This document shows, one piece after another, positions 27,201-35,607 of a stretch of DNA of 64,000 nucleotides. The DNA is from Treponema sp. (GTDB lineage Bacteria; Spirochaetota; Spirochaetia; Treponematales; Treponemataceae). The position numbers and the translations under genes are program-made. Within the stretch, counting starts at the first letter, position 1. The number at the start of each line of letters is the position of its first letter. The notes beneath the pieces are model-generated. The model was not told where the DNA came from. It searched no databases and was given only the letters and a program-made list of their open reading frames with translations. The stretch spans positions 62,001 through 126,000 of the forward strand of contig JAGAZO010000020.1 in NCBI GenBank assembly GCA_017940005.1, read 5' to 3'.

Positions 27201-27248
27201 AATGCCAAGCAAAAAAATGATATGTTTTGTAATAAGATTGTAGTTCAT
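24201..27248 (-). CDS. Large lipoprotein with beta-solenoid repeats
   Basis: This 1015-residue protein has a lipoprotein signal ending in IATVCSC (Cys near residue 25). The N-terminal domain (about 35-210) is related to that of the neighbouring lipoprotein at 22743. Residues about 290-620 form some 17 rungs of roughly 19 residues with the pattern V-L-x-D-x-x-x-I-x-G-N-V, as in a right-handed beta-solenoid. At DNA level these rungs are repeated with a 267-bp period. The C-terminal 370 residues look propeller-like, with blades containing YFSYTNNDNVYLA and VVYNDIIYFNSAVYILVG. GGAG lies 7 nt before the ATG at 27248. Likely a cell-surface or periplasmic protein; function unknown. Confidence 0.82.
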   Translation of the reverse strand: MNYNLITKHIIFLLGIFFIATVCSCRNFFADIESTQSQSVESIEFTIPALIGNSSSSFDENATWSVYALLCGEGVNLNDSLLNKMIVDGAAYTEDSDFEHAYEHNGILAQQSFIDKKVNEPVAILFPNILAGTNFFIRVLIVQDGRITYTGTSPEQRSVLTGGTGGVFSINKSNLHVVQSGQNIVHVILRRVISRVYYVSEDGVADAASSERDNPTTFAKAVAAIATQKTSEPVRMVLVGDMATAFDAAAFADALKAASDIELSSLAGNTYSIVLPEILTIPENARLTLDTVKISNTTQLAVAMASAQSALTLADLSRIDGNVAATGGSVTLDGNTHIVGNFSASGAAVSVASTASIGGNIELTGTTTFTGDITATSGKTVALKDTARIDGNVTGTSATIVLADQSRIDGNVAAAGGSVTLDGNTHIVGNFSASSATVSIASTASIDGNIELSDDTVFNGNVVSSNFVKISDKASVTGTVVASGLNCIVSLMDTATASGVTASGGSLVSLFDAAKIDGDISAVDAEIIAMPDVHITGNIELAGSAAFTGDITAASGKAVALKDTAHIDGNVTGTSATIVLADNAEITGIVTANGGTVQLGGNARAASIVLDADSSTYGYITVMKALTHSAPIPVVVRNTEALFEPFASTPVLVNDDGTAADYASKFAWKFEYPCMWKFETETKSDKTVVYIKNANNPTTPVWLFEVGKNETDENDTFTKFFMNGKSYGNSKNSDGIEYRFSTKAIFSTDVKNSKSMHIYGWFEEKNKYEIMELISGTSVGLKRITNDKNIMPTLCEIYKQDDTVYFSYTNNDNVYLATPSNSTTLTCNVPDSIATRLKGDNSFDIHFCVDTNKKIYIIRSTPNGTSDNLIVNQLTSNNTTLSFANSQTFKSLPIISGTQVVYNDIIYFNSAVYILVGQCDSTYSRGGVIKVATAGSLSVDSTIYGLTAANTAESDEQHCFYNPVRFLGVDGNKLIIADDGRTASGVQKNRVVYFDTTSNAISEVYYTDVEFLGVW
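25505..26330 (-). repeat. 267-bp-period coding tandem repeat
   Basis: Closely similar segments recur at 25505, 25894, 26039 and 26161, with offsets of 267 bp (25894 to 26161) and 534 bp (25505 to 26039). The period is 89 codons, so copy-number change would keep the reading frame. Confidence 0.8.
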
Positions 27249-27607
27249 AAACTTACTCCATTTGACTTTACACACATTTTACAGCGCAGCTTTGCAACTG
27301 CATTGCACGCATGTTTTGTATGCTTATTTTTGCATGCATATAATTATCATAGTAAACTGAACGATATACAATATTTTTAACAAAAAATTATATATGACAG
27401 TAGATATATAAAGCTGCGCAAAAACGCTGCACACTTTATTTGCAACAGCAACTGCTACGCTTGCAACGCCGAATGATGTTTAAAGTGCTGCTCAAAAAGC
27501 TTGCTGCTTTACAGGGTGAGCACATTGTACTATAGTTTTTTTACCGCGCCGCTTTGAGAGCGCAATATGTGTGTACATATTGCAACAGAATCTACATGAG
27601 GTACGTA
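27249..27607. promoter_or_regulatory. Divergent regulatory region before fumC
   Basis: This 359-nt gap separates the large lipoprotein gene from fumC. It is AT-rich at 27330-27410. It contains the fumC promoter TTTACA (27508-27513), 17 nt, TATAGT (27531-27536), and an inverted repeat at 27562-27583 inside the fumC leader. I see no gene. Confidence 0.65.
27562..27583. promoter_or_regulatory. Inverted repeat in the fumC leader
   Basis: GCAATATGT and ACATATTGC are perfect 9-bp arms separated by GTGT. It lies about 20 nt after the predicted transcription start, a position suited to a repressor operator or an RNA hairpin. Confidence 0.5.
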
Positions 27608-28993
27608 ATGAAAAATTTCAGAATTGAGCATGACGCGTTGGGAAATGTGCGCGTTCCCGCCGACAAATACTGGGGTGCGCAGACTGAGCGCAGCCGCAAC
27701 AATTTCCGCATCGGCGACGAAAAAATGCCGCGAGAAATCATAACGGCATTCGGCTACATTAAAAAAGCTGCCGCGCGTGTGAACAATGCGCTTGTCCCGC
27801 AAAAAATGACTGCTGAAAAATGTGTGTGCATCTGCGCGGCATGCGACGAAGTGATAAGCGGCGCGCTCGACGAGCACTTTCCGCTTGTCGTGTGGCAGAC
27901 GGGAAGCGGCACGCAATCGAACATGAATGTAAACGAAGTACTCGCATATCGCGCAAATGAGTTAGCGGGAAAAAAATTGTGTCACCCGAATGACGATGTG
28001 AACATGAGCACATCGAGCAACGACACATTTCCCACTGCTATGCATATTGCTTCAGTGCTCGCACTTGAAAACACACTTTTTCCCGCGCTCGACGCACTTG
28101 TGCACACATTCAAAAAACTCGAAAAAGAAAACGAAGGAGTGATAAAGAGCGGACGCACGCATTTGCAAGATGCAGTGCCCATTTCGTTTAGCCAAGAGAT
28201 AAGCGGCTGGCGGAACTCGCTTGAAAAAGATAAGGAGCTTATTGCACTTACGCTCCCCCCGCTTAAACAACTTGCGCTTGGCGGCACTGCTGTGGGCACA
28301 GGATTGAACGCACCTAATACATTCGATGTGCTTGTTGCAGCAGAAGTTGCGGAGCTTACGGGAAAGCAGTTTGTGTCCGCGCACAATAAATTTCATGCGC
28401 TTACGAGCAAAGATGAACTTGTGTTTGCGCACGGCGCGCTTAAGGCGCTTGCATCAGATTTATTAAAGATTGCAAACGACGTGCGCTTCCTCGCATCAGG
28501 ACCGCGCTGCGGCTTTGGCGAAATCACTATTCCAGAAAATGAGCCTGGCTCGTCAATAATGCCGGGCAAAGTGAATCCCACGCAGTGCGAGGCAGTGACA
28601 ATGGTCGCAGTACAAGTGATGGCAAACGATGTCGCTGTGGGCATGGGCGCAAGTCAGGGCAACTTTGAACTCAACGTGTTCATGCCGCTGATTGCATACA
28701 ATTTTTTGCAGTCGGTGCGCCTGCTTTCAGATGTGATTGTGTCGTTCAACAACAACTGCGCGTGCGGCATCACGGCAAACAGGGAAAAGATGCGTTCAAA
28801 TTTATACAACTCGCTCATGCTCGTCACAGCTCTCAGCCCGTACATAGGGTACGAAAACGCCGCAAAGACGAGTCAAAAAGCATATGCGGAGCATATGTCG
28901 CTTAAAGATGCGTGCGTGCAGCTCGGCTTTTTAACAGCGGAACAGTTTGACAATGTATTCCACCCTGAAAGCATGGCGCACCCGCACGATTAA
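27608..28993 (+). CDS. fumC: Fumarate hydratase class II
   Basis: FumC interconverts fumarate and malate. The 461-residue protein belongs to the fumarase/aspartase superfamily: N-terminal EHDALGNVRVPADKYWGAQT, GSGTQSNMNVNEVLA near residue 102, SSNDTFPTAMH near 139, and the lyase signature GSSIMPGKVNPTQCE at about 313-327. The asparagine-rich substrate loop and TAVGTGLNAP fit fumarase rather than aspartase. I chose the ATG at 27608, with GAGG 6 nt upstream. It stands alone with its own promoter and a possible operator. Confidence 0.94.
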   Translation: MKNFRIEHDALGNVRVPADKYWGAQTERSRNNFRIGDEKMPREIITAFGYIKKAAARVNNALVPQKMTAEKCVCICAACDEVISGALDEHFPLVVWQTGSGTQSNMNVNEVLAYRANELAGKKLCHPNDDVNMSTSSNDTFPTAMHIASVLALENTLFPALDALVHTFKKLEKENEGVIKSGRTHLQDAVPISFSQEISGWRNSLEKDKELIALTLPPLKQLALGGTAVGTGLNAPNTFDVLVAAEVAELTGKQFVSAHNKFHALTSKDELVFAHGALKALASDLLKIANDVRFLASGPRCGFGEITIPENEPGSSIMPGKVNPTQCEAVTMVAVQVMANDVAVGMGASQGNFELNVFMPLIAYNFLQSVRLLSDVIVSFNNNCACGITANREKMRSNLYNSLMLVTALSPYIGYENAAKTSQKAYAEHMSLKDACVQLGFLTAEQFDNVFHPESMAHPHD

Positions 28994-29152
28994 CTGGTGT
29001 ACAGAGTGCATGCGCACAGTAGATGCAAGTTTTTCGGGGGCATTGCACGGTAAAATGCACACACTATTTTTATGCTGGTTTTATTTACAACGCACATTCT
29101 CTGTCAATATGCACGCACATTTCAGCGTATATGTCGTGCATGGTAAACAGTG

Positions 29153-31993
29153 CTATTTTGTTGTCATGTTCATAACGCCGTCCCACCCTTTCGGTACGCC
29201 GTTGTGCAAATACTCTTTGCACCGCTCTGCAAACACGAGGGCAGCTCCATCGTTGCCGCTCATTCTGTGCGCCTTCATAAACTTCCTTCCCGCCTTTTTG
29301 AATTCGCGCTCCAAGTACAAGTCAAGCGCCTCATGGAACTCATCAACTGCGGCAAGCTCGTCCGATGTCATCTCGCTTTTAAAGCCGAGTACGTTGTACA
29401 GCTGCACAGGCTTGTTGATGCCAACAACGCGCACTCTGTCGAGCCTGCGCGAGACAAGCTCCCCTTTGTGCTCGCCTGAATCAGCTTCGCTCCACGTCTG
29501 CTCGGAGACGAGAATCCACGACTTGTAAATTTTGTTCACGCCTTCGAGACGGCTTGCAAGGTTTACGTCGTTGCCCATGACCGTGTAGTTCATCTTCATC
29601 TCTGTGCCCATGTTGCCGACAACCATATTGCCCGTGTTTATGCCTATGCGCGTTTCGAGCGCGCGCGGAATAGCTTTGTCTGCAAGGTGCCGCTCGTTGA
29701 ACTCCTTTTCAGCCTGCTTCATGCGCACTGCGGCAACGCATGCGCGGTACGCGTGGTCGCTCAAATTAATCGGCGCGCCAAAGAACGAAACGATTGCATC
29801 TCCAATATATTTATCTATGGTGCCATTATGCTCCAAAATAATGTTGCTCAGCGCGCTCAAATAGATGTTCAAAATGGAGACGAGCTGACTCGGCGTAACA
29901 AGCTCGCTGAATGACGAAAAGCCCTTTATGTCGGTGAACAGCGCGGTAATGTGTTTGTCCTCGCCGCCGAGCGTTAATTTTTGCGGGTCGCTTACAATCT
30001 CGTTGACAACTTCGTTTGAAAGATATGTTGAGAACGCGCGGCGCAAAAATCGCTTTTCTTTATCGCTTGACGTAAACCTGATGATGATTCCCGCTACATA
30101 CATCGAGACAGCAAAAAGTCCCGGCGTGACAGGCGGCACATACCATCCCGTCACAATCATGAGGACGACAAGCGTCCCTATAATAACAAGGAGAACAAGT
30201 CCTGTTATGATATTTTGCACTGAATCGGAGCGGCCGTACGTAAGCATCATCGTAATGAACATGAGCAGCACGGCGAACGCCATGCCTACCGCCCACGGAA
30301 CAGGCGTAATAAAATCGCGCTGCAGGATGGTGTTCATGACATTTGCGTGCGTGCCCACGTTCGGATAGCTCCGTTCAAATGGATTTGTGCCCAAATCTGT
30401 GGAGCTTGAAGCTGTGTTTCCAATGATGCAGTATGCGCCGCCATACACGCCTTTCATCTCGTCAAAATACTGCGAGTACAGCTCATAATCTCCGCCGAGC
30501 GCATCAAACTGTTCCTGCATGACAGTGGCAAAATTGCCCGCATCGTCCGAAGAAAGCCCTGCGTCGAGCAGCTGCTCAAGGCGGCTCCCTATTGCGCTCA
30601 TGTAGTCAGCTTCGATAAATGACTGCACACCTTCAAAATACAAAGCACGTCGCGCAAAGTAGTCGCTGTACTCTTCTTCAGTTATCCCGCTGATGAGCTT
30701 TCCGTCTATGTCGTAACCTTCGCACTTTGCAAGCAGCGCCTGCTTGTGCTGCTCAATGCGCTCATGCTCGTCGAGCAGCTTGGAAGCCTGAGCCACATAT
30801 TCAAGCGGCGCGCCCCTATCGTCGAGCAGCGAGTTTGCGCTGATGTTTTCAAGGTATGTCGTTATGTTGTCTTCAAATGCGTCAAGCTCGTTGAGGAAGC
30901 TGACAGATTCGTTCTTAAATGACGAGCCTTGCTCATGGTGCAGCCAGTTGATGAGCATGCGCCCGTGCTCGTCGAGCGGAATGGAAAAATCGACGCGTTC
31001 CGTCTCGCCCGGAAAGAGCGCGCCGTGCACAGCAAGCGAATATTTTTTGCGCTCAATCCGCTGCGCATCAAGCAAATTGAGCAATGGCGCAAACGCAAGC
31101 TGCCCTAGATAACTGCCGTCGTAGTTGTACAAAAGCTCTATGCGTCGCCGTATGCCGTCGTCGTCAATCACAACAGTGGTGAATCCCGCTCCCTGCGCGT
31201 GCGTGAGCAGTTCGTGGAGCGCGGGTGAAAAGCCTGCGTCCAAGCCGTTGTACTGCTCTTCGCTCGTGTACTGATTGTCCTTTAAAATGTAGTTGTTGAT
31301 GTCAGTCACTTTTTTGATGAGCAGGCGTTTTTGCGCGTACAGCTTTGCGTCGTCAGAGAGCTGTATGCCGACATCGCGTGTGTTTATGGTGAGCCACGTG
31401 TTTCCAAAAAACTGAATGGCGCGCGCAAAGTAGTCGTCGTTGTCGCGGTACATCGAAGACGCAATAGACTCTTTCATGCTTTCAAATGTCGGCTCAATGT
31501 AGTCTGAAATCATCGCTTGCGTGACGTTCGGCAGCTCGCGCCGCGAGATGAAGCCGCCTTCCACAGACTGGGAGAATTCCTGTATGAGCTGCGTAATCTC
31601 TTCCCTGCTCATGGAGACCGCCGTGCTCATGTTCTGCCGTGCGTTCGGCGCAATGCCCTGCGGAGATGGCGAAAGGTATTCAATATCGAAGATAGCCCCC
31701 TGCGCGCCAAGCTCTTTCATGCGCAAAAGCGCGTCTGCAAGCACGTTGCGCTGCCACGGCCATTCACCGACAGATTGAATGGACTCGTTGTCTATGTTGA
31801 CGAACAGAATGTCTTGAGACTGCACAGGCTCTTTCCTGCGCGCGAGCAAAAAGTCATACATGCGGTATTCGAGCTTTTCAAAAAAGCCCAAAGAGCCTGT
31901 CGCTGCAAAGAGCGCCGCGAGCAGCAGAAAAAGAACAAAACTCAATGATCTGAAAAAAGAAAAACCTTTTTTGCTTTTACTGTCGTTTGCCAT
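29153..31993 (-). CDS. CHASE2-domain adenylate cyclase
   Basis: This membrane protein probably makes cAMP in response to an extracytoplasmic signal. Of its 946 residues, the first 30 include a membrane segment. Residues about 40-540 form an extended CHASE2 sensor (DILFVNIDNESIQSVGEWPW, later LDEHGRMLINWLHHE). Three hydrophobic segments follow (about 560-650), then a class III cyclase domain. That domain has the metal site ALFTDIKGFSSF, the KYIGDAIVSFFG loop, and YTVMGNDVNLASRLEG with transition-state residues. The lysine in DIKGF and the aspartate in GNDVN suit ATP rather than GTP. GGAGAG lies 4 nt before the ATG at 31993. Confidence 0.92.
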   Translation of the reverse strand: MANDSKSKKGFSFFRSLSFVLFLLLAALFAATGSLGFFEKLEYRMYDFLLARRKEPVQSQDILFVNIDNESIQSVGEWPWQRNVLADALLRMKELGAQGAIFDIEYLSPSPQGIAPNARQNMSTAVSMSREEITQLIQEFSQSVEGGFISRRELPNVTQAMISDYIEPTFESMKESIASSMYRDNDDYFARAIQFFGNTWLTINTRDVGIQLSDDAKLYAQKRLLIKKVTDINNYILKDNQYTSEEQYNGLDAGFSPALHELLTHAQGAGFTTVVIDDDGIRRRIELLYNYDGSYLGQLAFAPLLNLLDAQRIERKKYSLAVHGALFPGETERVDFSIPLDEHGRMLINWLHHEQGSSFKNESVSFLNELDAFEDNITTYLENISANSLLDDRGAPLEYVAQASKLLDEHERIEQHKQALLAKCEGYDIDGKLISGITEEEYSDYFARRALYFEGVQSFIEADYMSAIGSRLEQLLDAGLSSDDAGNFATVMQEQFDALGGDYELYSQYFDEMKGVYGGAYCIIGNTASSSTDLGTNPFERSYPNVGTHANVMNTILQRDFITPVPWAVGMAFAVLLMFITMMLTYGRSDSVQNIITGLVLLVIIGTLVVLMIVTGWYVPPVTPGLFAVSMYVAGIIIRFTSSDKEKRFLRRAFSTYLSNEVVNEIVSDPQKLTLGGEDKHITALFTDIKGFSSFSELVTPSQLVSILNIYLSALSNIILEHNGTIDKYIGDAIVSFFGAPINLSDHAYRACVAAVRMKQAEKEFNERHLADKAIPRALETRIGINTGNMVVGNMGTEMKMNYTVMGNDVNLASRLEGVNKIYKSWILVSEQTWSEADSGEHKGELVSRRLDRVRVVGINKPVQLYNVLGFKSEMTSDELAAVDEFHEALDLYLEREFKKAGRKFMKAHRMSGNDGAALVFAERCKEYLHNGVPKGWDGVMNMTTK

Positions 31994-32017
31994 ACTACTC
32001 TCCACTATACCATACTT

Positions 32018-32737
32018 TTATGTTTGTGTCAGAATTTTATACGCGTTTTTTGCAGCATTCTGTTCAGCTTCTTTTTTGCTCTTTCCGTTTGCAGTCCCAT
32101 ACACTTTGCCTCCAAGCTTTACAACAACAGAGAATGTACTGTCATGGTCAGGCCCGGTAACAGCAACTGTCTCGTATCGCGGTACTGTCTTTGTTTCCTT
32201 TTGATACAGCTCCTGCAACAATGTTTTGTAATCCTGTGCGCCGCGTTTGTCGTGCACTTTTACAATCTCATCAACAAGAAATGATAAAATAAATTTTTCT
32301 GCCGCGTGATACCCTGAATCGATAAAGTACGCACCTATGATAGCTTCCATGCAGTCAGCAAGAATTGCGCTTTTTTTACGCCCGCCGCTTTTTTCTTCGC
32401 CGCGTCCAAGCACAAGCATACTATCGATAGCAAAAGCAGACGCAACGGACGCGAGCGTTTTTTCAGAGACAATAACAGACTTTATATGCGCTAAGTCACC
32501 TTCAGGATTGCGCTTGAAGTTTTCATAAAGATATGCAGCGGCAACAAGACCGAGTACTGAGTCGCCCAAAAATTCCAGCCGCTCATTGTTGACGTGCGCA
32601 TGCGTCTCACTCTCATTTGAAAATGAGCGATGATGAAACGCCAAATCAAGAAGCGTTATATCGCGAAAGTGCAGATTGTGCCGTTCGCAAAATTCACGCA
32701 ACTGAATTTTCCGCTCGGCAGTGATAGCGTCGTCCAT
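32018..32737 (-). CDS. rnc: Ribonuclease III
   Basis: RNase III cuts double-stranded RNA, including rRNA precursors. The 239-residue protein has the catalytic signature NERLEFLGDSVLGLV (about 50-64), the second acidic patch ADCMEAIIGAYFIDSG (about 128-143) and a C-terminal double-stranded-RNA-binding domain (about 165-237) ending in KKEAEQNAAKNAYKIL. It lies downstream of acpP on the same strand, but a terminator stands between them. It ends 25 nt before the cyclase start. Confidence 0.96.
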   Translation of the reverse strand: MDDAITAERKIQLREFCERHNLHFRDITLLDLAFHHRSFSNESETHAHVNNERLEFLGDSVLGLVAAAYLYENFKRNPEGDLAHIKSVIVSEKTLASVASAFAIDSMLVLGRGEEKSGGRKKSAILADCMEAIIGAYFIDSGYHAAEKFILSFLVDEIVKVHDKRGAQDYKTLLQELYQKETKTVPRYETVAVTGPDHDSTFSVVVKLGGKVYGTANGKSKKEAEQNAAKNAYKILTQT

Positions 32738-32761
32738 ATTTTATGCATTCCCGAAATTCAA

Positions 32762-32793
32762 CAAAAAAACACAAGCCGCTCGGACTTGTGTTC
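32762..32793 (-). terminator. Terminator between acpP and rnc
   Basis: On the minus strand the 8-bp stem AACACAAG with CTTGTGTT runs into a stretch of T residues. Confidence 0.8.
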
Positions 32794-32819
32794 TCACAAA
32801 AGCTTCAACGCACGCGCTG

Positions 32820-33062
32820 TTATTTTTTCGCCTGCTCTGCTTGAATGAATTCATAGGCGTCACGGACAGTTTCAAATTCGTTTGCCTTTTCATCAGGGAT
32901 GCTTACGCCGAGCTCTTCCTCAATCGCATACACAAGTTCATATGTGTCAAGGCTGTCTGCGCCTAAATCGCCTCTGAATGAGGAATCCAACGTGATCTTG
33001 CTTTCGTCAATCTCAAGCTTTTCGGCAATGAGTTTCTGAATTTTGCTGAACAATTCGTCCAT
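32820..33062 (-). CDS. acpP: Acyl carrier protein
   Basis: ACP carries acyl chains during fatty-acid synthesis. The 80-residue acidic protein has the phosphopantetheine site GADSLDTYELV, with Ser37 as the attachment residue, and the usual four-helix layout. It follows rpmF by 19 nt in a leftward operon, an arrangement common in bacteria where rpmF lies next to lipid-synthesis genes. Confidence 0.97.
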   Translation of the reverse strand: MDELFSKIQKLIAEKLEIDESKITLDSSFRGDLGADSLDTYELVYAIEEELGVSIPDEKANEFETVRDAYEFIQAEQAKK

Positions 33063-33081
33063 ACTGTTCTCCTACAATTAA

Positions 33082-33270
33082 TTAGCCGTTTGATTCTGGC
33101 GTAATCACTTGACGTCCACGGTAGAAACCGCATTTCGGACAAACGTAATGACGACGCACAAGATTTCCGCAATTTACGCATGGCACAAGATGCGGAGCTG
33201 TGAGACGCATGTTTACATTCTGCCGATTCTTCGTCACGGCTTTTGAAGTTTTTGATCTGGGTACTGCCAT
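33082..33270 (-). CDS. rpmF: 50S ribosomal protein L32
   Basis: The 62-residue L32 starts MAVPRSKTSK and has a zinc ribbon, CVNC at about 33-36 and CPKC at about 46-49. GAGG lies 7 nt before the ATG at 33270. It heads the rpmF-acpP unit. Confidence 0.97.
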   Translation of the reverse strand: MAVPRSKTSKAVTKNRQNVNMRLTAPHLVPCVNCGNLVRRHYVCPKCGFYRGRQVITPESNG

Positions 33271-33334
33271 TATCAACCTCGCTTATTTCTGAATAACTGC
33301 GATTAATACTACAACAGTTTCCAGCGTGGTGTCA

Positions 33335-33363
33335 ATAGTATATGACTTTGCATTTTTTGTCAA
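33335..33363 (-). promoter_or_regulatory. Promoter of rpmF-acpP
   Basis: On the minus strand a consensus TTGACA (33358-33363), a 17-nt spacer and TACTAT (33335-33340). An alternative -10, TATACT, lies 2 nt closer to the -35. Confidence 0.65.
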
Positions 33364-33385
33364 CACTTTTTCAAAAAATGTCATT

Positions 33386-33871
33386 TTAATTTTTTTTCAT
33401 GAATTTCTCTTTTAACGCTTTTGCAACAACAGGTGGCACCATATTCGATATGTCCCCATGAAACTGCGCAAGCTCTTTGATTGAGCTTGAACGCACAACG
33501 ACATATTTCTGCTCTGTTGGAATGAATAGCGTTTCAATTTCTGGATTGAGCATGTTATTCATGAGCGACAAATCAAATTCAGACGAAAAATCATGTATGC
33601 TGCGTACACCGCGAAGCAAGACATTTGCCCCTACTTTCTGCGCATACTGCACGATAAGCTCATTGCAAATATGAATAGACACATTGCTGAACGGTTTAAC
33701 GATTTCTGCCATCATTGCGTATCGCTCCTCTTGCGAAAAAAGATACTGCTTGGCAGCATTCACCGCAATCGCCACATCTATTTTATCAAACAGCTTGCTC
33801 GCTCGTTTAATAATGCTCAAATGCCCGTTTGTCGGCGGATCGAATGAACCCGGAAATACTGCTGTAGTCAT
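33386..33871 (-). CDS. coaD: Phosphopantetheine adenylyltransferase
   Basis: CoaD catalyses the penultimate step of coenzyme A synthesis. The 161-residue protein has the nucleotidyltransferase motif [15 protein letters not shown] (about 6-20, with T/HxGH), [15 protein letters not shown] near 87, and [11 protein letters not shown] near 125 (the ISSS-type loop). I chose the ATG at 33871 because homology begins there and a promoter ends 6 nt before it. It is divergent from a lipoprotein gene. Confidence 0.95.
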   Translation of the reverse strand: MTTAVFPGSFDPPTNGHLSIIKRASKLFDKIDVAIAVNAAKQYLFSQEERYAMMAEIVKPFSNVSIHICNELIVQYAQKVGANVLLRGVRSIHDFSSEFDLSLMNNMLNPEIETLFIPTEQKYVVVRSSSIKELAQFHGDISNMVPPVVAKALKEKFMKKN

Positions 33872-33924
33872 ATGCGCATCATAATATGTTTGACGAAAAG
33901 ACGCAACGGCTGTATAATAGGCGC
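33872..33924. promoter_or_regulatory. Overlapping divergent promoters (coaD / lipoprotein)
   Basis: Leftward: TTGCGT (33901-33906), 17 nt, TATGAT (33878-33883), 6 nt to the coaD ATG. Rightward: TTGACG (33890-33895), 17 nt, TATAAT (33913-33918), 6 nt to the lipoprotein ATG. The two promoters interlock in 53 bp and neither gene has a Shine-Dalgarno sequence. Confidence 0.7.
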
Positions 33925-34491
33925 ATGAATAAGATTTTTTTGAATTGTGCCTGTGTTTTTTCCGTATGTATTGTTTTGTCGTGCGCAACTCCAAAGCGTG
34001 CTGCAAATAGCGTGCCTCCGCCTCCTGTGCAGCCTTCGTCACAACGGCAACTGCAACAGACATCGCTTGCAGATGCAGAATATTTGCGCTCTGTCAACGA
34101 TGTTGACATAACACGCGAAACATTCAATGAAGACAAAGCAGAGATAATGCAGATAATCAGCGACCTTGCAAAGATAATGGCGCAGTCAAACTACAAGCAG
34201 TGGCTCACATACATCGATAGGGAATCAATTCAATACTGGTCGAACAAGCAGAATCTTCAGAGAGCATCGCGCAAACTGCCGACAAAAGGCTTACAGATGA
34301 ACACGCTGCAAGATTATTTCACTTATGTGTTTGTGCCATCGAGACGCGGGCGCGAAGTCGATGAAATTCGCTACGACTCAAAGACAGACGTAAAAGCGGT
34401 GCAGATGCGCGAAGACACCGATGTCATTTATTATTATTTTAATAAAATCAATGGAAAATGGTTTGTCCATATTCCGCCAATTGAAAATTAA
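33925..34491 (+). CDS. Lipoprotein of unknown function
   Basis: This 188-residue protein has a lipoprotein signal ending in IVLSCAT (Cys near residue 20), then a proline/glutamine-rich linker. From about residue 55 a folded domain follows with helix-rich [27 protein letters not shown] and C-terminal strands [19 protein letters not shown]. That layout suggests a cystatin/NTF2-like domain, but I cannot assign a function. The ATG lies 6 nt after a consensus promoter, so the mRNA is probably leaderless. Confidence 0.8.
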   Translation: MNKIFLNCACVFSVCIVLSCATPKRAANSVPPPPVQPSSQRQLQQTSLADAEYLRSVNDVDITRETFNEDKAEIMQIISDLAKIMAQSNYKQWLTYIDRESIQYWSNKQNLQRASRKLPTKGLQMNTLQDYFTYVFVPSRRGREVDEIRYDSKTDVKAVQMREDTDVIYYYFNKINGKWFVHIPPIEN

Positions 34492-34506
34492 ATCATCTAT
34501 CGCAAG

Positions 34507-34536
34507 TTGCTTTTTTTGCCGATTGTATGATAGAAT
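34507..34536 (+). promoter_or_regulatory. Candidate promoter of the HEAT-repeat gene
   Basis: TTGCTT (34507-34512), an 18-nt spacer and TAGAAT (34531-34536). It gives a leader of about 145 nt with hairpins at 34579-34598 and 34637-34660. Confidence 0.45.
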
Positions 34537-34689
34537 AACAACAGGGCACTTTAAAAACTACAATTTTGTTTATGGTGCCAACGAGTTTTAGGTCGTTGAA
34601 ATACCACGACGTAAAACATCACATTTTGAATGTTATCTCGAAAAACTTCAACTTTTCGAGGTTGCCAATAGCCTTTTTCGGAGGACCCC

Positions 34690-35442
34690 ATGAAGTTTGC
34701 AAAAGTGCTTTTTTGCGTCATATGTTTTGCCGCATTCAGTTCGTTGTCTTTCGCGCAAGAGCAGCGCGTTCAAAAACAGACGAATGCAACGAGGCGTTCT
34801 GAAACGTCTGTAGAAAATGAATACTTGAACGATATAGACAGCGTTGTCGTTTTAACGCTTGCAAAATCTGAAGAATACGACAACAAGCTCGTTGCACTCC
34901 AGTATCTTGAAGATGCTGTGGGCAGCGGCAACATTTCTCAAGAAATCGTTGCGGCACTCGACCAGCTTGCAGGCGAAGGCATAAACAATCCGTCGCGCCT
35001 CAATGGGCGCATTATGAACAATTATCCCGATATCAGACGGCGCGCATGTCTGCTGCTCGGACAAGTTGGCGGCGTGCATTCAAAAAACACGCTCGTCAAT
35101 ATCGCTATTGCAGACAATGAGCCTATGGTGCAGTCTGCCGCAATCCGCGCGCTTGGCGAAATGGGCTACAATGAAAACGACGAAGCCACTGATGCCATTG
35201 CGTTTGCAAATCATCGCAACAGAATCCTCAATCCTACGAGCAGCATGGCAATCGAGACACTTGACGCTTTTGAAAAGCTTGCGGCTAATACTGAAGATAA
35301 GCGCGCTATGATTGATGAGATTTCAAAAATTGCAGCAGATTACCATTACTCAAGCGCAGTGAGGAAACGCGCGCTTGAAGTGCTCAAAGGCATACGGCTC
35401 GACAGTTCGTCGTCTTCAAAAAGCACGGCAGACGCAAAATAG
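34690..35442 (+). CDS. Exported HEAT-repeat protein
   Basis: This 250-residue protein has a cleavable signal peptide (cut after about residue 22, SLSFAQ) and helical HEAT/Armadillo-like repeats. Examples are KLVALQYLEDAVGSGNISQEIVAAL, DIRRRACLLLGQVGG and NEPMVQSAAIRALGEMGY. Such repeats usually form a protein-binding surface, here in the periplasm. The C-terminus is a serine/lysine-rich tail. GGAGG lies 5 nt before the ATG. Function unknown. Confidence 0.82.
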   Translation: MKFAKVLFCVICFAAFSSLSFAQEQRVQKQTNATRRSETSVENEYLNDIDSVVVLTLAKSEEYDNKLVALQYLEDAVGSGNISQEIVAALDQLAGEGINNPSRLNGRIMNNYPDIRRRACLLLGQVGGVHSKNTLVNIAIADNEPMVQSAAIRALGEMGYNENDEATDAIAFANHRNRILNPTSSMAIETLDAFEKLAANTEDKRAMIDEISKIAADYHYSSAVRKRALEVLKGIRLDSSSSSKSTADAK

Positions 35443-35502
35443 CATTACACCCATGTGCATCGCTTTTGAAAAATCATAATGGATTTTTCTTATTGCTTTA
35501 TA

Positions 35503-35576
<74 letters not shown>

Positions 35577-35607
35577 TTGTATAATTTGTCAAAAGAAGTG
35601 AGGGAGA

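Noticed and set aside
34507..34530. Possible sigma-28 promoter (GCCGATTG) before the HEAT-repeat gene
   Set aside because: No TAAA-type element lies at the right distance, and a sigma-70-like reading of the same bases fits better.
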